A stretch of 64,000 nucleotides of DNA from Nymphaea colorata (GCF_008831285.2 NC_045140.1:27298131-27362130), one strand, 5' to 3'; positions 1 through 10,301 are shown, counted from the stretch's first letter. Notes: generated by a model from the letters alone, not told the origin. A program made the numbers and translations.

Positions 1-219
1 GAACGTAAAACTGTCATCCATTTCATCCCATCTACGTTTCTAACAGCAGAAACAAGTAAAGAATAGTGTACGTGAAGGGCAGTAGCGAAAAAACGTCCAG
101 TACCATCAAATTTCATGAAAATTAGAGGCAGTTTGGCACGAGTGGCAAACTGATACCATCAAATAAATCCGCCTTGAACATTGGGGAGGGTCGATTCATG
201 TGGAAATGGCCTCTAATGC

Positions 220-254
220 TTATTTATTTATTTATTTATTTACTTATTTATTTA
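220..254. repeat. (TTTA)n microsatellite
   Basis: Short run of TTTA/TATT units with one interruption, about 130 bp beyond the stop codon of the PR-1 gene. The rest of 1-383 shows no recognisable gene. Confidence 0.8.
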
Positions 255-383
255 AACTACTGTATGCCGTATGCATTCAGTCTTACATTTTATTCTAGAT
301 AGACGAGCTGCTGCTCTGGTTATTACAACGCAAAGTAAATTAAAGGCCAAGCCAACTGTTTATTTGGCACGTACTATATAGAT

Positions 384-875
384 CTAGTAAGGACGCTCGC
401 CTTTAACGTTACCAGGTGGATAGTAGTTGCAGGTAATGAAGATGGCACCATTGTGGCATTTGACCCTGGCGCAGCCCAGCCGCACCGACTTGCGCCACAC
501 CACCTGTGTGTAGTGGCCGCATACCTTTCCACATGCACAGGTGTTGGTGGCGTGGTTGTAGTACCTCTTTTCGGCTACCCACCAGTTCACAGCATCTTTT
601 GCAGTGTTCTGGTGCCCACTGCTCAGGAAGAGGTTCTCCCCATACGGCCCATGGGAGTGTACCAGCCTGCAGTCACCGATCCTCTGCTTGGCATACTTCT
701 GGGCATAGGCCGCAACGTTAGCGTCCCATACCATATGGCCGACACCTACTTGGGCGCGAGCCTTGTTGTGAGCAGCAAGGAAGTCTTGCGGAGAGTTTTG
801 GGCGTGAGTGCCACGGAACAGCATTCCAAGGCCCAGCAGGCAGATCCAAACAAGAGCGCCAGGGGAACGCCTCAT
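384..875 (-). CDS. PR1: Pathogenesis-related protein 1 (CAP domain), intact
   Basis: Encodes a 163-residue secreted PR-1 protein. The frame is open for 27 more codons upstream, but the methionine at 875-873 is chosen because it starts a typical signal peptide (about 25 residues: two Arg, then a hydrophobic core ending GTHA before QNSPQDF). The broken paralogue at 9.8-10.2 kb starts at the same place. The mature part is a full CAP domain: HNKARAQVGV near the N-terminus, PYGENLF at about 77, the CAP signature GHYTQVVWRKSVRLGC at about 120-135 and ITCNYYPPGN at about 151-160. There is no intron, as is usual for plant PR-1. PR-1 proteins are apoplastic, defence-induced and sterol-binding; here that role is inferred from the family. 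Oddity: the usual six cysteines are present plus a seventh in the NTCACGKVCGHY segment (about residue 115), where Ala is usual. Confidence 0.93.
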   Translation of the reverse strand: MRRSPGALVWICLLGLGMLFRGTHAQNSPQDFLAAHNKARAQVGVGHMVWDANVAAYAQKYAKQRIGDCRLVHSHGPYGENLFLSSGHQNTAKDAVNWWVAEKRYYNHATNTCACGKVCGHYTQVVWRKSVRLGCARVKCHNGAIFITCNYYPPGNVKGERPY

Positions 876-975
876 TGACTGATCACAAGAAGAAAACAAA
901 AGAAAAGAGAGAGTGGTCTGATCTAGGAACCAAGTACTTTGGGCTTGTGATAGCATAATGGAGAAAGGTTTTCAA

Positions 976-983
976 ATTTATAG
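976..983 (-). promoter_or_regulatory. TATA box of the PR-1 gene
   Basis: On the minus strand CTATAAAT lies about 100 bp upstream of the chosen PR-1 start. The surrounding stretch (CATGGTGCTCTATAAAT) is nearly the same as upstream of the PR-1 pseudogene at 10.3 kb (CATGGTACTCTATAAAT). That conservation supports it as the core promoter. Confidence 0.65.
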
Positions 984-2098
984 AGCACCATGCCCAGCTT
1001 GAATAGGCGACATCATTTTTGAGAAGTATGTCATCCAAAGTTAGACAACTGATTTTGTTTTGGTGCCTGAATAGGACTTATTATTAGTATAAAAAACTCG
1101 ATGTCGACCTACCGTTTTCGAAAGTTGGCGTCTGTCACTTGCAAGTTGTGAAAGGAAAGACGAATGCATGCATTACGTAAGTTGTTTACGTTCTTAATGG
1201 ATCTGCAAGGTTAGAAATTTTTTTACTAGCAATTAAGACATTGATTCGCCAAGCGTGACTGGACAAACGTTGTGCACAATTGGATGGCGTTGGATATCTA
1301 CAGATGAAAAAAATTAATGGCGGACAACGTTGACCAGGGAACCGTGAAGCTGAAGAGTTTAATTTCTTTCCACTGCAATGCTTTCCCTTCAGGTGAGCTC
1401 ATGCCCTCTAATTTAGTCAGTGAAGGTGACTTGGGTGCCAAGGTACATGCAAGAAGGGAAGAAAAAAAACAAAAAAGCAAGACATCATATCATAGGCTGT
1501 AGTTATCATATCCGAGCATGTCTTGAGTTGAAGGTGATAGTCAACCCTTCTCTGAGAGAATATACCGTATATTATTCTAGTGACATCTCTTTACGTTAGA
1601 CGACCAATTGTAACTTTTTATGCATCAAAGTCACATATAACTGTTCTATGTTTCGTTGCAAACCCGTGGAAGGAAGAGGCCTCTTGCTTGCGCAACTGTG
1701 TGCATGCACAAATATACACAAAACAAAGAAACAAAAAGGATGGTTAGAGTATATTCCAAGTCTTTTGTAAAGAAATGTACATTAGAAACTTTTAACTTCT
1801 TTTTGTAACCTTGTTTTGTCCTTTTAAAAAACCTTTTTTCTATAATTCAAACGGTAATATTTTAATCATTACACATTCTGTATACAATTTTTTGTTCACT
1901 GAAGTGTAAGCATAACCAGTTTCGCTCTTTAGCATTTTTATTACAAATAATAAAGGGATTTACATGAGAGAACAAAATAACAGAAGAAATGAGACAGTAT
2001 GACCTCTCTGCACAACTAAATAACCCCATTCCTGTTTGGAATAAGGGGAATGGGCCATCTTAGAAGGTCAATAGCCTCTTCTGAAAGATCAGAAAATT
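984..2098. other. Intergenic, no gene recognised
   Basis: AT-rich spacer with only short open frames and no recognisable protein. The part next to the PR-1 gene should hold its upstream regulatory region. Confidence 0.5.
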
Positions 2099-2412
2099 TC
2101 AGAATATACAAAATTCTCCCGTGCTTATCCACACCCAAAGCATATGAAAATCTGATCGCCGTTTTAATCCTCCCTCAAAATCAGGCAGGTCGTGAAGCAA
2201 GTTGTAGAGCAATTGCAGCGGACTCGAGCTATACCGTTCATAAAAAAATCTTACATCGGCAACAGTCTTTGAACAGTTTCTGACTTTGACCAGGTAAACC
2301 TGCTTCTGTCGTCCCCTTTCCATGCAGCGATCTGCAAGCAGATTGCACAACGACAGAATGATTTGCAAAAGATGGCCACGGGTCTGGCCTGATGCCTGTA
2401 GACGACCATGAA
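2099..2412 (-). mobile_element. Probable 3' flank of the LINE split by the copia insertion
   Basis: This DNA lies directly on the other side of the 2.4-7.3 kb copia element, so before that insertion it continued the minus-strand LINE remnant at 7325-7823. An 89-codon open frame is present, but I do not recognise its product. Assigning it to the LINE is inference from position. Confidence 0.3.
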
Positions 2413-2417
2413 CATAT

Positions 2418-2665
2418 TCTTGAAGTTGGGGAAGATCGTAGTTGAGAGAGAAGGACCGACTGGAGACGTAAGGTAACAGAGAAACAGGGAGAAAGGGCCA
2501 ATGTTATGCGAGGGATAAAAAACCCGTATTCTTATTTATCATATATATATATACAGTGTAACTCAGATGTATATACATGTATGAGACCCATTGTCAATGG
2601 GATACAGCTGTAGACAACTATATTACAGCTGTTTATTCTAAACTTTCTAGGCAAACCTCCTAACA
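2418..2665 (-). repeat. 3' LTR of the first copia element
   Basis: Left-hand LTR on the plus strand, which is the 3' LTR because the element reads on the minus strand. It contains an (AT)n tract at about 2540-2555. It matches 7051-7298 with no difference seen by eye. Confidence 0.93.
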
Positions 2666-2674
2666 TTCTCCCCC
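2666..2674 (-). promoter_or_regulatory. Polypurine tract of the first copia element
   Basis: Minus-strand GGGGGAGAA directly abuts the 3' LTR and immediately follows the polyprotein stop codon TGA (2677-2675). This is the expected site for plus-strand priming. Confidence 0.85.
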
Positions 2675-5600
2675 TCAAGTTAGATCTTCCAAATTCTGAA
2701 GACCTAACTTGCAGCATAACTTGTGAAATGTATCTTTACACACAGCTTTGGTTAGAATATCTGCAAATTGGTTCCTTGAGGCAACATGTTCTGTTTTTAT
2801 GATTCCTGATTGAATTTTCTCTCTAAGAAAGTGACAGTCTACTTCAATGTGTTTCGTTCGTTCATGAAACACAGGATTATTTCCAATGTAAATTGCAGCC
2901 TTGCTGTCACAGAAGAGGCTTATTGGCTGTTCTACATTCACCTTCATATCCTGTAGCAAGTATTTTATCCATAGCAATTCACACACAGTGAGAGCCATTG
3001 CTCGATATTCACTTTCTGCGCTTGATCTGGCCACGACCGTTTGTTTCTTACTCCTCCAAGAGACTAAATTATCACCAACGAAACAACAGTAACCAGTGGT
3101 TGATCTCCTGTCGTCTTGATTTCCTGCCCAGTCAGCATCTGCATATCCATATATTTGAAGATGATTGTTTCTTCTAAACGTGATGCCCTTGTTACTTGTC
3201 TTCTTAAGATACCTGAGCACATGATGGGCAGCTTCTACATGAGGTTTTCTGGGGCTGTGCATAAACTGACTTAGCAAATTTACTGCGTAAGTGATATCTG
3301 GTCTAGTAGCTGTCAAGTATAGCAATTTACCAACTAACTTCTGAAAACTTCTTGCTTCATCTATTAGCTCTCCGCCATCATGCATCGACTTCAAGTTTGT
3401 TTCCATTGGAGTATCGGCTTCTATGCAATCTGTCATTCCTGTTTCATGTAGCAGGTCTGCAACATATCTTTTTTGACACACGAATATGCCTTTTGGTTTA
3501 TGTATTATTTCCATGCCAAGGAAATAGTGTAATACTCCTAGATCTTTGATCTCAAAGCATTTCCTCAAAACTTTCTTGGTTTTTTCAATAAAACTCAGAT
3601 CTTCTCCCGTTAAAATTATATCATCAACGTAGATAGCAGCAATGACTGTTCCCTTATTGGTAGATGCTACAAATATAGAATGATCAGCACTACTCATCTT
3701 ATATCCTCCTTCAATCAGTTTTGAGCTCAACTTTTCATACCACGCCCTGGGCGACTGCTTAAGCCCATATAGTGACTTCTTTAATTTGCACACCTGTGAT
3801 TGAGTACCATGTTGAACATGTAGTCCTTGAGGTAATTCCATAAAGATCTCTTCTTCTAAATCTCCGTGAAGAAAAGCATTCTTCACGTCAAGTTGATACA
3901 TTTTCCAATTCTTTACTGCAGCTACTGAAAGTAATATTCGTAATGAGCTCATCTTTGCAACCGGGGCGAACGTCTCATGATAGTCAATGCCTTGTTCTTG
4001 TGTAAAGCCCTTCGCTACCAGTCTTGCCTTGTAGCGCTCCACCTGCCCACTACTGTCATACTTGATTTTATATGTCCATTTGCAGCCAATCAATTTTTTG
4101 TTTGGGGGTCTATTTACTAGTTCCCAGGTCTGATTTTTTTCCAGGGCAGCTAATTCCTCATGCATTGCTTTCCTCCATTTATCTTCAGTGTTAGCTTCTT
4201 CATAAGTATGTGGTTCTCTTTCATGGCAGGGAGCTATGTTGACTTTGTCGTTTTTCTGGACATGATATGTATAGTAGTCATTATATCTGGCTGGTCTTCT
4301 TCTTATGCGGTCAATCCTTCTATTTTGAGCACTTTCAGCCACACCCACCTCCAAGTGGGAGTTGGTGCTTGCTTCTTCATTAGCCAAACTGGTTCCAGAT
4401 ATTACCAATGCATCATCATTTTCATTTGCTATTGGAAGAGGTATAGCATGCATGAGATCATTGTCTGGGTCATTCTCCCCCTTGCTGAAAGCATCTGATA
4501 TAGTTTCAGTGTAGAAAGGTGTATTTTCCATGAACTTGACGTCTCTAGATACATACATCTTTTTTCTTATAGGGTCATAGCACTTGTATCCTTTCTTGTT
4601 AAAGGAATACCCTAGAAACACACACTTAACAGCTCGTCTTTCAAGCTTGTGTCTTGAACTTTCTTGTACATGAACATAACACACACATCCGAAAACTCGT
4701 AAGTGTTGTAAAGAAGGGGGTCTATCATTCAAGATTTCTAATGGGCTCTTGTTGCCTAGTCTGTGGCTCGAGGTTCTATTCATGACATGGCAAGCACAGG
4801 CCACTGCTTCACACCAGAATTGTGAAGGAACATTCATGTAAAACATTAGAGATCTGGCGATGTTTAGCAATTGTCTATTTCGTCGTTCACTTACCCCATT
4901 CTGTTGAGGAGTACCCCTACAAGTGGTTTGATGTAATATTCCTTGTTTGTTTGTGAATTCCTCAAATTCTGCATTAATATATTCTCCTCCATTGTCTGAC
5001 CTCAATGTCTTAATTGTGTGATTGTACTGAGTGACTATGTACTGAAAAAATTGCTTAAACGTAAGAAATACATCGCTTTTCCTTTTCAAGAAATAGATCC
5101 AGGTGGCTCGAGATTTGTCATCTATGAAAGTAACAAAGTATTTATATTCAGAATGTCCAGTTATGGGGGCTGGTCCCCAAACATCAGTATGTATCAAGTC
5201 AAAACATGACTCAGCAACATATTCAGAGTCTGTAAAAGGCAACCTGGTCATCTTAGCCAGGGTACATGCCTCACAATCATCTACTAAGAATCTAGAACCT
5301 GGAAACATATTCAACAGGACCTTATTGGAGGGATGACCCACTCTGCAGTGCCATATGCGAGCATCACTGGCAGTTTTTATTGCAGTGTATACACTGGAGT
5401 TGTGCTCTTGAGTCAAGTAGTACAGGCCATTTTCCTCTTCACATTCACCAATCTTCGTCTGATTCTTGCTGTCTACTAGTATCACCTTTTTTCCAACAAA
5501 AATTATATAGCAGCTCAGAGTATTACTCAGTTTGCTAACAGATATCAAGTTTGTTGTGCACTTAGGCACATACAACACGTCTTGCAAAGTAATATGTTGA

Positions 5601-6799
5601 TTTATGTAAACAGAGCCATATCCTACTGCAGATGTGGTCGACCCATCAGCTAGTTTTACAGATATATGTTTATCATACTTGACATTATGTAACAGTTCTA
5701 AACAAGCAGTCATATGGTCTGTAGCTCCACTGTCGACTATCCATGCTGAGTTATTGGAACGAGCCAAGAAAGAGCAAGGTAACGGGTTTGAAGTCTTACC
5801 TGTTTCTGTTCCTAGTTTAGTTGTAATAGCAAGATTGCTGCAGGTGATTTGTTTGAGCAAACGTGTAAGTTCAGCAATGTCACCTTCACGTCTGAGTCCA
5901 GCATTACGAACTTGTCCTCTCCCTCTGTTTGGACGGCCATTCAGGTTCCAACAACGTTCCCTACTGTGGCCTTGTTTTTTACAGTAAGTACAGAACAGAG
6001 AATTTCGTCCTCGACCGAACCTGGTATCTACTGTGAAGTTGTTCTTGTCTCTTGGAGCAATATGAGATGTTTCTGTCTTAGCGACAAATGCAGCCTTGTC
6101 AGCAGGCGCATATTCTTTTTTGAAGTCGTCTTCAGTCTTCATGACTTTTCGCCTGGTTTCTTCTCGTTGTATGATAGAACAAACATTGTTGAAGGACGGG
6201 AGAGGGGAAGACATGAGAATCTGACTTTTTAGATAGTCAAACTCTACCCCTAACCCAGCGAGAAGCTTGAACACTTTATCTTCGTCAGCTCTCTGTTTCA
6301 GTACTTCCATATCAGGAACGAGGGGACGATATTGGGATAATTCATCCCACATCGCTTTAAGGGAGCTTAGATATATGTGAAATGGCTTCTCTCCTTTGGT
6401 GACTCGTGCGATATCCTGTTGCAGAAGATAGACCCTGGCCAGGTTTTGGCCTTCACCATAGATCTCCGCTAAGGTGTCCCAGATCTCTTTGGCCGAATCC
6501 AAGAATAGGAAGCTCTCGGCGATGGTGGGCTCCATTGAATTTAGCAACCAAGACATTACAACTCGATCGTTAGCTTCCCATTCTTCATAACTCAGATCAT
6601 CTTTCTCAGGAGCTGTAATCTTGCCATTGATATAGCCTATTCTTGACTTTCCACAGAGGTATAAGCTTGCTGATTTCGCCCAAACCACATAGTTTCCACC
6701 GTTGAGAGGTGCTGTGGTGATCTTGAGAGCCGGATCTGATTCCTTCATGACTGCTTTTACAGTAGAGATTTGGGGGTTTTGGTTTTCTGATTCTGCCAT
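2675..6799 (-). CDS. Copia gag-pol polyprotein, intact (1374 aa)
   Basis: One uninterrupted polyprotein carrying all copia functions in the usual order. Gag (UBN2-type) occupies roughly residues 25-230, followed by a CCHC zinc knuckle (C270, C273, H278, C283). The aspartic protease has DSG at 356-358. The integrase has a zinc-binding region (H484, H489, C509, C512) and the catalytic D539, D602, E638 with DD35E spacing. The reverse transcriptase carries YVDD at 1057-1060. RNase H has DADW near 1222, the SSAESEYR glutamate near 1264 and the CDSKAA aspartate near 1298. No catalytic residue appears lost. It would copy element RNA into DNA in cytoplasmic particles and integrate it into the genome. 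The start Met is the first in frame, about 240 bp inside the primer-binding site. Confidence 0.95.
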   Translation of the reverse strand: MAESENQNPQISTVKAVMKESDPALKITTAPLNGGNYVVWAKSASLYLCGKSRIGYINGKITAPEKDDLSYEEWEANDRVVMSWLLNSMEPTIAESFLFLDSAKEIWDTLAEIYGEGQNLARVYLLQQDIARVTKGEKPFHIYLSSLKAMWDELSQYRPLVPDMEVLKQRADEDKVFKLLAGLGVEFDYLKSQILMSSPLPSFNNVCSIIQREETRRKVMKTEDDFKKEYAPADKAAFVAKTETSHIAPRDKNNFTVDTRFGRGRNSLFCTYCKKQGHSRERCWNLNGRPNRGRGQVRNAGLRREGDIAELTRLLKQITCSNLAITTKLGTETGKTSNPLPCSFLARSNNSAWIVDSGATDHMTACLELLHNVKYDKHISVKLADGSTTSAVGYGSVYINQHITLQDVLYVPKCTTNLISVSKLSNTLSCYIIFVGKKVILVDSKNQTKIGECEEENGLYYLTQEHNSSVYTAIKTASDARIWHCRVGHPSNKVLLNMFPGSRFLVDDCEACTLAKMTRLPFTDSEYVAESCFDLIHTDVWGPAPITGHSEYKYFVTFIDDKSRATWIYFLKRKSDVFLTFKQFFQYIVTQYNHTIKTLRSDNGGEYINAEFEEFTNKQGILHQTTCRGTPQQNGVSERRNRQLLNIARSLMFYMNVPSQFWCEAVACACHVMNRTSSHRLGNKSPLEILNDRPPSLQHLRVFGCVCYVHVQESSRHKLERRAVKCVFLGYSFNKKGYKCYDPIRKKMYVSRDVKFMENTPFYTETISDAFSKGENDPDNDLMHAIPLPIANENDDALVISGTSLANEEASTNSHLEVGVAESAQNRRIDRIRRRPARYNDYYTYHVQKNDKVNIAPCHEREPHTYEEANTEDKWRKAMHEELAALEKNQTWELVNRPPNKKLIGCKWTYKIKYDSSGQVERYKARLVAKGFTQEQGIDYHETFAPVAKMSSLRILLSVAAVKNWKMYQLDVKNAFLHGDLEEEIFMELPQGLHVQHGTQSQVCKLKKSLYGLKQSPRAWYEKLSSKLIEGGYKMSSADHSIFVASTNKGTVIAAIYVDDIILTGEDLSFIEKTKKVLRKCFEIKDLGVLHYFLGMEIIHKPKGIFVCQKRYVADLLHETGMTDCIEADTPMETNLKSMHDGGELIDEARSFQKLVGKLLYLTATRPDITYAVNLLSQFMHSPRKPHVEAAHHVLRYLKKTSNKGITFRRNNHLQIYGYADADWAGNQDDRRSTTGYCCFVGDNLVSWRSKKQTVVARSSAESEYRAMALTVCELLWIKYLLQDMKVNVEQPISLFCDSKAAIYIGNNPVFHERTKHIEVDCHFLREKIQSGIIKTEHVASRNQFADILTKAVCKDTFHKLCCKLGLQNLEDLT

Positions 6800-7039
6800 C
6801 GCTGCTGAGAATCCCTTGATCTGCAGAATCCACGCTCACCGCACCAGTTGGGAAGCTGAGACCAGAAAGCCGAGCCCTAGCCTGTCGGTTCCTTCCTCTT
6901 TTTGTGCAGGAACAAAAAAACCCTAAACTTTCCCTAAACTTTGGGAATCCGTCGACGTCTACAGAAACCTCGACATGGAGGACCTGTAGCTTGATCAGCT
7001 GTAGGTGTTCACGCCTGTCCTTGAGTTTCAGCCTGCTTC

Positions 7040-7050
7040 CTCTGATACCA
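7040..7050 (-). promoter_or_regulatory. Primer-binding site (initiator tRNA-Met)
   Basis: Minus-strand TGGTATCAGAG follows the 5' LTR with no spacer. It matches the complement of the plant initiator tRNA-Met 3' end, the usual copia primer. Confidence 0.9.
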
Positions 7051-7298
7051 TCTTGAAGTTGGGGAAGATCGTAGTTGAGAGAGAAGGACCGACTGGAGAC
7101 GTAAGGTAACAGAGAAACAGGGAGAAAGGGCCAATGTTATGCGAGGGATAAAAAACCCGTATTCTTATTTATCATATATATATATACAGTGTAACTCAGA
7201 TGTATATACATGTATGAGACCCATTGTCAATGGGATACAGCTGTAGACAACTATATTACAGCTGTTTATTCTAAACTTTCTAGGCAAACCTCCTAACA
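7051..7298 (-). repeat. 5' LTR of the first copia element
   Basis: Right-hand LTR on the plus strand, 5' LTR in transcription terms. It is identical by eye to 2418-2665 and is followed by the CATAT target duplication. Confidence 0.93.
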
Positions 7299-7324
7299 CA
7301 TATTGCTTCCTTGTCCTGCCTGCT

Positions 7325-7823
7325 CTAAGTAGCACTAATAACAAGTTCTTTAATTTCTATCCATATATTCGACTGAAGTTTGTCCAAAACATCAGCTTCA
7401 TCTGCATGGGAATCGCATATTCTCCATTTCCATATTTTGGTCAGGGGGATAGGGAAGCAAGCATGCCAACTACAACTCAGCCATTTAATAAACCTGAACT
7501 TTCTGCGCCACCACCATCTATCTGCTTCTTGAACTGAATTCCAGTCCTTCATAGCAATATTCAACCTTCCTCCCGATAATCTCCAATCCATTTTGGCTTT
7601 CTGACAATGAGTGATATGCTTGCTAATTTGCCCGTTCCTGATTACCACACAGGTAACGTCCATTTGCTAAGTGAATACCAAATCTTTTGAGCTTGTCTTG
7701 GGTTAAAAGGGGAGGGTTCCCTTTCTGCCATACCATCCAATAGCACAGATCATGAAAGTGTTTATCTCTAATTTCATCATGAATCCACATGCAAGAGATC
7801 AACGTTGCATCTTTCTCACCCAA
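7325..7823 (-). mobile_element. LINE ORF2 C-terminal remnant (zf-RVT)
   Basis: Two overlapping minus-strand frames together resemble the C-terminal zinc-binding domain of plant L1-type LINE reverse transcriptases. The first holds TQDKLKRFGIHLANGRYLCG (the Cys-x2-Cys part is reduced). After a frameshift the second holds HITHCQKAK and the tail RICDSHADEADVLDKLQSNI. The frame change near 7625-7660 makes it a pseudogene. The copia element at 2418-7298 landed about 25 bp beyond its 3' end. Recognition is by motif, without alignment. Confidence 0.55.
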
Positions 7824-9802
7824 CCGCAGTGTATAAGGGTTTTATGTTGTCAAATTCGAGTGCAAGTTACATGGGGGATTTGTAGCAGTTGTCCTTTGAC
7901 GTTTTCTTCTTTTTTCTCCCGCTCTGTTTCCGACGTAACAGTGTATGACTTGGATGACTAAGTAGCTAAGCTTACGAAGGATCAGGTTCAACGCAATTGC
8001 GAAGAAACCGTGGGCTGCAATTCAAAAATCAAATTCCGAATTCCTTCTCCAAATTCCAACCAGAAGGACGTAATTTCTCTCGTTTCAAACCTAGAGATCA
8101 GTATCCACAACCGGATGAGCATATATGGATGTTTTTTTAAGGGTTGTACAAGTATCCAAATGTGCGTGTGCGTGTGCGTGTGCAGAAGTCCACATGGTCC
8201 TCATCTGCACACTCTTGCTTGCATTCGTGCAGTCAGCAGTCAATGTTGAGTCAATGTTGAGTCTGAGTTGCTTTTTTAATCCAAACAGGAATATTTTTGT
8301 CATTAACCGTATTGAAGCATAAAATTTCATGCATCGGTACGACATGTAATGTTAGGGTCCAGCATCTCACTGCATTGCTAATTCTGATCATCCACGACCT
8401 TGGCAGATGCTTCCATACTGCACCCAACCAAACAATGAAAAAAAAAACCAGCGGGTGCAGTTGAAGATGATCATGATGAAATTATCAGCTTTTATGAAGA
8501 TTCCAATGTCGGTGTAGATGATTAATTGAGGTACATTTAAATAAAACTTGACCGTCTTACATGATTTGGTGTTCCGCAATGTGATGGGGCTCGATACAGA
8601 CCAGATAAATGCTAGTGCCGGGCACTACAACCCGATTTCCTCAACCTCTTCGCGGATTCCTTTGAAAGCAAAATGAAAATAAAAATAAGAACGTAACCAG
8701 CTATACCGGCCGACACGCCATGTCTTTTCGGCTTCTGACCCGCAGCATCCTTTTTGTTTGCACAACATTGCTCCTCCTATTAAGTGAGAAAATGTAAAAC
8801 GATCATTGCAAATAGACAATTAAATTAGACGGCCGTCCGCGGCAAATTAGGCAAATACTTGTGATAAAGCCGGACTGACTTGATCAGATTTGGTAGCCTT
8901 GTCAATAAACTTTGAAATGACATGTTTACGACACAAATCCTTACCACTTTTTAAAATTTATTCTTGAATAACGAAATTATCCGAATAATTGCTTTAATTA
9001 CATGGCAAATCCGTCGATATAGCGGATAACGGATCCTATCATGAAGCTTACTTTCAAGATCTGTATTCGGTTCCAACAAAAAAGTTGTTCCGACTTGTCA
9101 TGATTGGATTGTACTTTGAAATCCCCCAAATTTAAGATCTGTAGGGTAAAGGTCAAAACCTACCCCTTCTTCAACACATGTTTTCTTAATGAGAAACTGA
9201 AAAGCTTTGTCTTACTTCTTGTTTGAGACTTGAATAAGATTTAGAGTGAACTCAATAATTTGGAAAGCCTTAGATGTGGTTGTGAGCTTGTGTTGTATCA
9301 GTACAACTCCTTTGCTCAAGCATGGCTGTCTCAAATGCATCAGGTCAGATACCTGGCTTATTCAAAGGAATCAGCTGATCCGATAAGCCTAGTCTTGACC
9401 CCAATTACTGGGACTTCCGGGCTCAAGTTTTGTTATTTCTTGTTGATTGGAGCGTCCGCTTTTGCTTATGACGAGCAAACAATTGGCTTCGGTATGAAGT
9501 TGGTATGAAGTTGGTCGTTGGTTAAACTTTCGGACTCTTTTTTCGTATGTATGTATATATATATATAAGGAGAGACAGAAAAGAAAAGTTAGGAATGACT
9601 TTCATTGGAGGCCAATCATTTTTCACTTTAATGGGCACGATACCTTTGCGCTTCGAGTTGTAGTTACACGTATAATTGTAGCGTGCAGGAGGACTTTGTG
9701 GGACTTTTGAGATCATGCATATCTGATCAATGGAATTTGATGGGGATCAGGCTCATTCATTAGGTATGCATAGCCGACCAAGATCAGAAGCTCCATTTCG
9801 AA
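7824..9802. other. Intergenic with small simple repeats
   Basis: No gene recognised. It contains a GTGTGC-type tract (about 8163-8184) and an (AT)n tract (about 9548-9566). An 82-codon frame at 9260-9508 on the plus strand has no recognisable motif and is not called. Confidence 0.45.
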
Positions 9803-10171
9803 AGTGTAGTGCCCGCACTTATCAGTAGCACAAGTGTTGGTGCTGTAGTCGTAGTCACTCTTTTCAGACACTCAGGAGTCCACGGCATCTGCGGCATTAA
9901 ACCGAAGACCGCTGCCCTAGAAGATGTTCTCCCCATACCGGCCACCGGAGTGCTCCAAGTTGCAGTCACCAACCCTCTGGTTCGCATAGCCCTGGGTGTA
10001 GGCTGCGACGGCGTCGTCCCACGAGATTGGGTCGACGCCAACTTCAGCACGAGCTGCGTTGTGAGGAATAAGAAAGTCTTGAGGAGAGTTTTGGGCGTGA
10101 GTACCATGGATGAGCATTCCAAGGCCCAGCAGTAGGCAGCCCCAAACAAGGGCACCAGGGGAACGCTCCAT
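9803..10171 (-). pseudogene. PR-1 pseudogene, nonsense-mutated and 3'-truncated
   Basis: Paralogue of the PR-1 gene at 384-875. It starts with a similar signal peptide ([12 protein letters not shown]...[10 protein letters not shown]) and continues in one frame through HNAARAEVG and RYGENIF. TAG (9919-9917) and TGA (9874-9872) then interrupt the same frame; the TGA replaces a conserved Trp and the TAG probably does too. Beyond them the frame still reads PR-1-like sequence to KCGHYT (9803), where homology stops. The second half of the CAP signature and the last two cysteines are therefore missing. There is no frameshift, so the stops look like recent point mutations; the 3' loss is a separate event. 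Confidence 0.88.
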
Positions 10172-10196
10172 TTGGCTAATCACAGGAAGCAAAGCA

Positions 10197-10216
10197 GAGA
10201 GAGAGAGAGAGAGAGA
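10197..10216. repeat. (GA)n microsatellite in the pseudogene 5' leader
   Basis: About ten GA units just upstream of the PR-1 pseudogene start, in the presumed leader. Confidence 0.8.
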
Positions 10217-10291
10217 AGCCTTAAGAAAACACGTCCCTTAACGTGGAGCTAACTCTTGCCCTTCTGATAGAAATACGGGGAGAGGTTGGCC

Positions 10292-10300
10292 AATTTATAG
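10292..10300 (-). promoter_or_regulatory. TATA box of the PR-1 pseudogene
   Basis: Minus-strand CTATAAATT in the same context as the TATA box of the intact paralogue. It shows that the pseudogene arose by a DNA duplication that included its promoter, not by retroposition. Confidence 0.6.
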
Positions 10301-10301
10301 A

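Larger units (their letters stand above)
2418..7298 (-). mobile_element. Complete Ty1/copia LTR retrotransposon, minus strand
   Basis: A 4881-bp element bounded by two 248-bp LTRs that look identical base for base. It is flanked by a perfect 5-bp target duplication CATAT (2413-2417 and 7299-7303). On the coding strand the order is LTR, primer-binding site, one long gag-pol frame, polypurine tract, LTR. LTR termini are TGTT and CAAGA, not the canonical TG..CA; the 3' limit is fixed by the primer-binding site starting at the next base. It sits inside LINE-derived sequence. Identical LTRs plus an uninterrupted polyprotein point to a very recent insertion and possible competence for transposition. 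Confidence 0.95.

Noticed and set aside
453..878. Plus-strand frames opposite PR-1
   Set aside because: Shadow frames of the minus-strand PR-1 gene.
876..956. Upstream extension of the PR-1 frame (27 extra codons from 956)
   Set aside because: A signal peptide starts at the internal Met (875), the paralogue starts at the same point, and the extension is not signal-like. Treated as 5' leader.
9260..9508. 82-codon plus-strand frame
   Set aside because: No motif, no paralogue in the window, no clear promoter or splice context.
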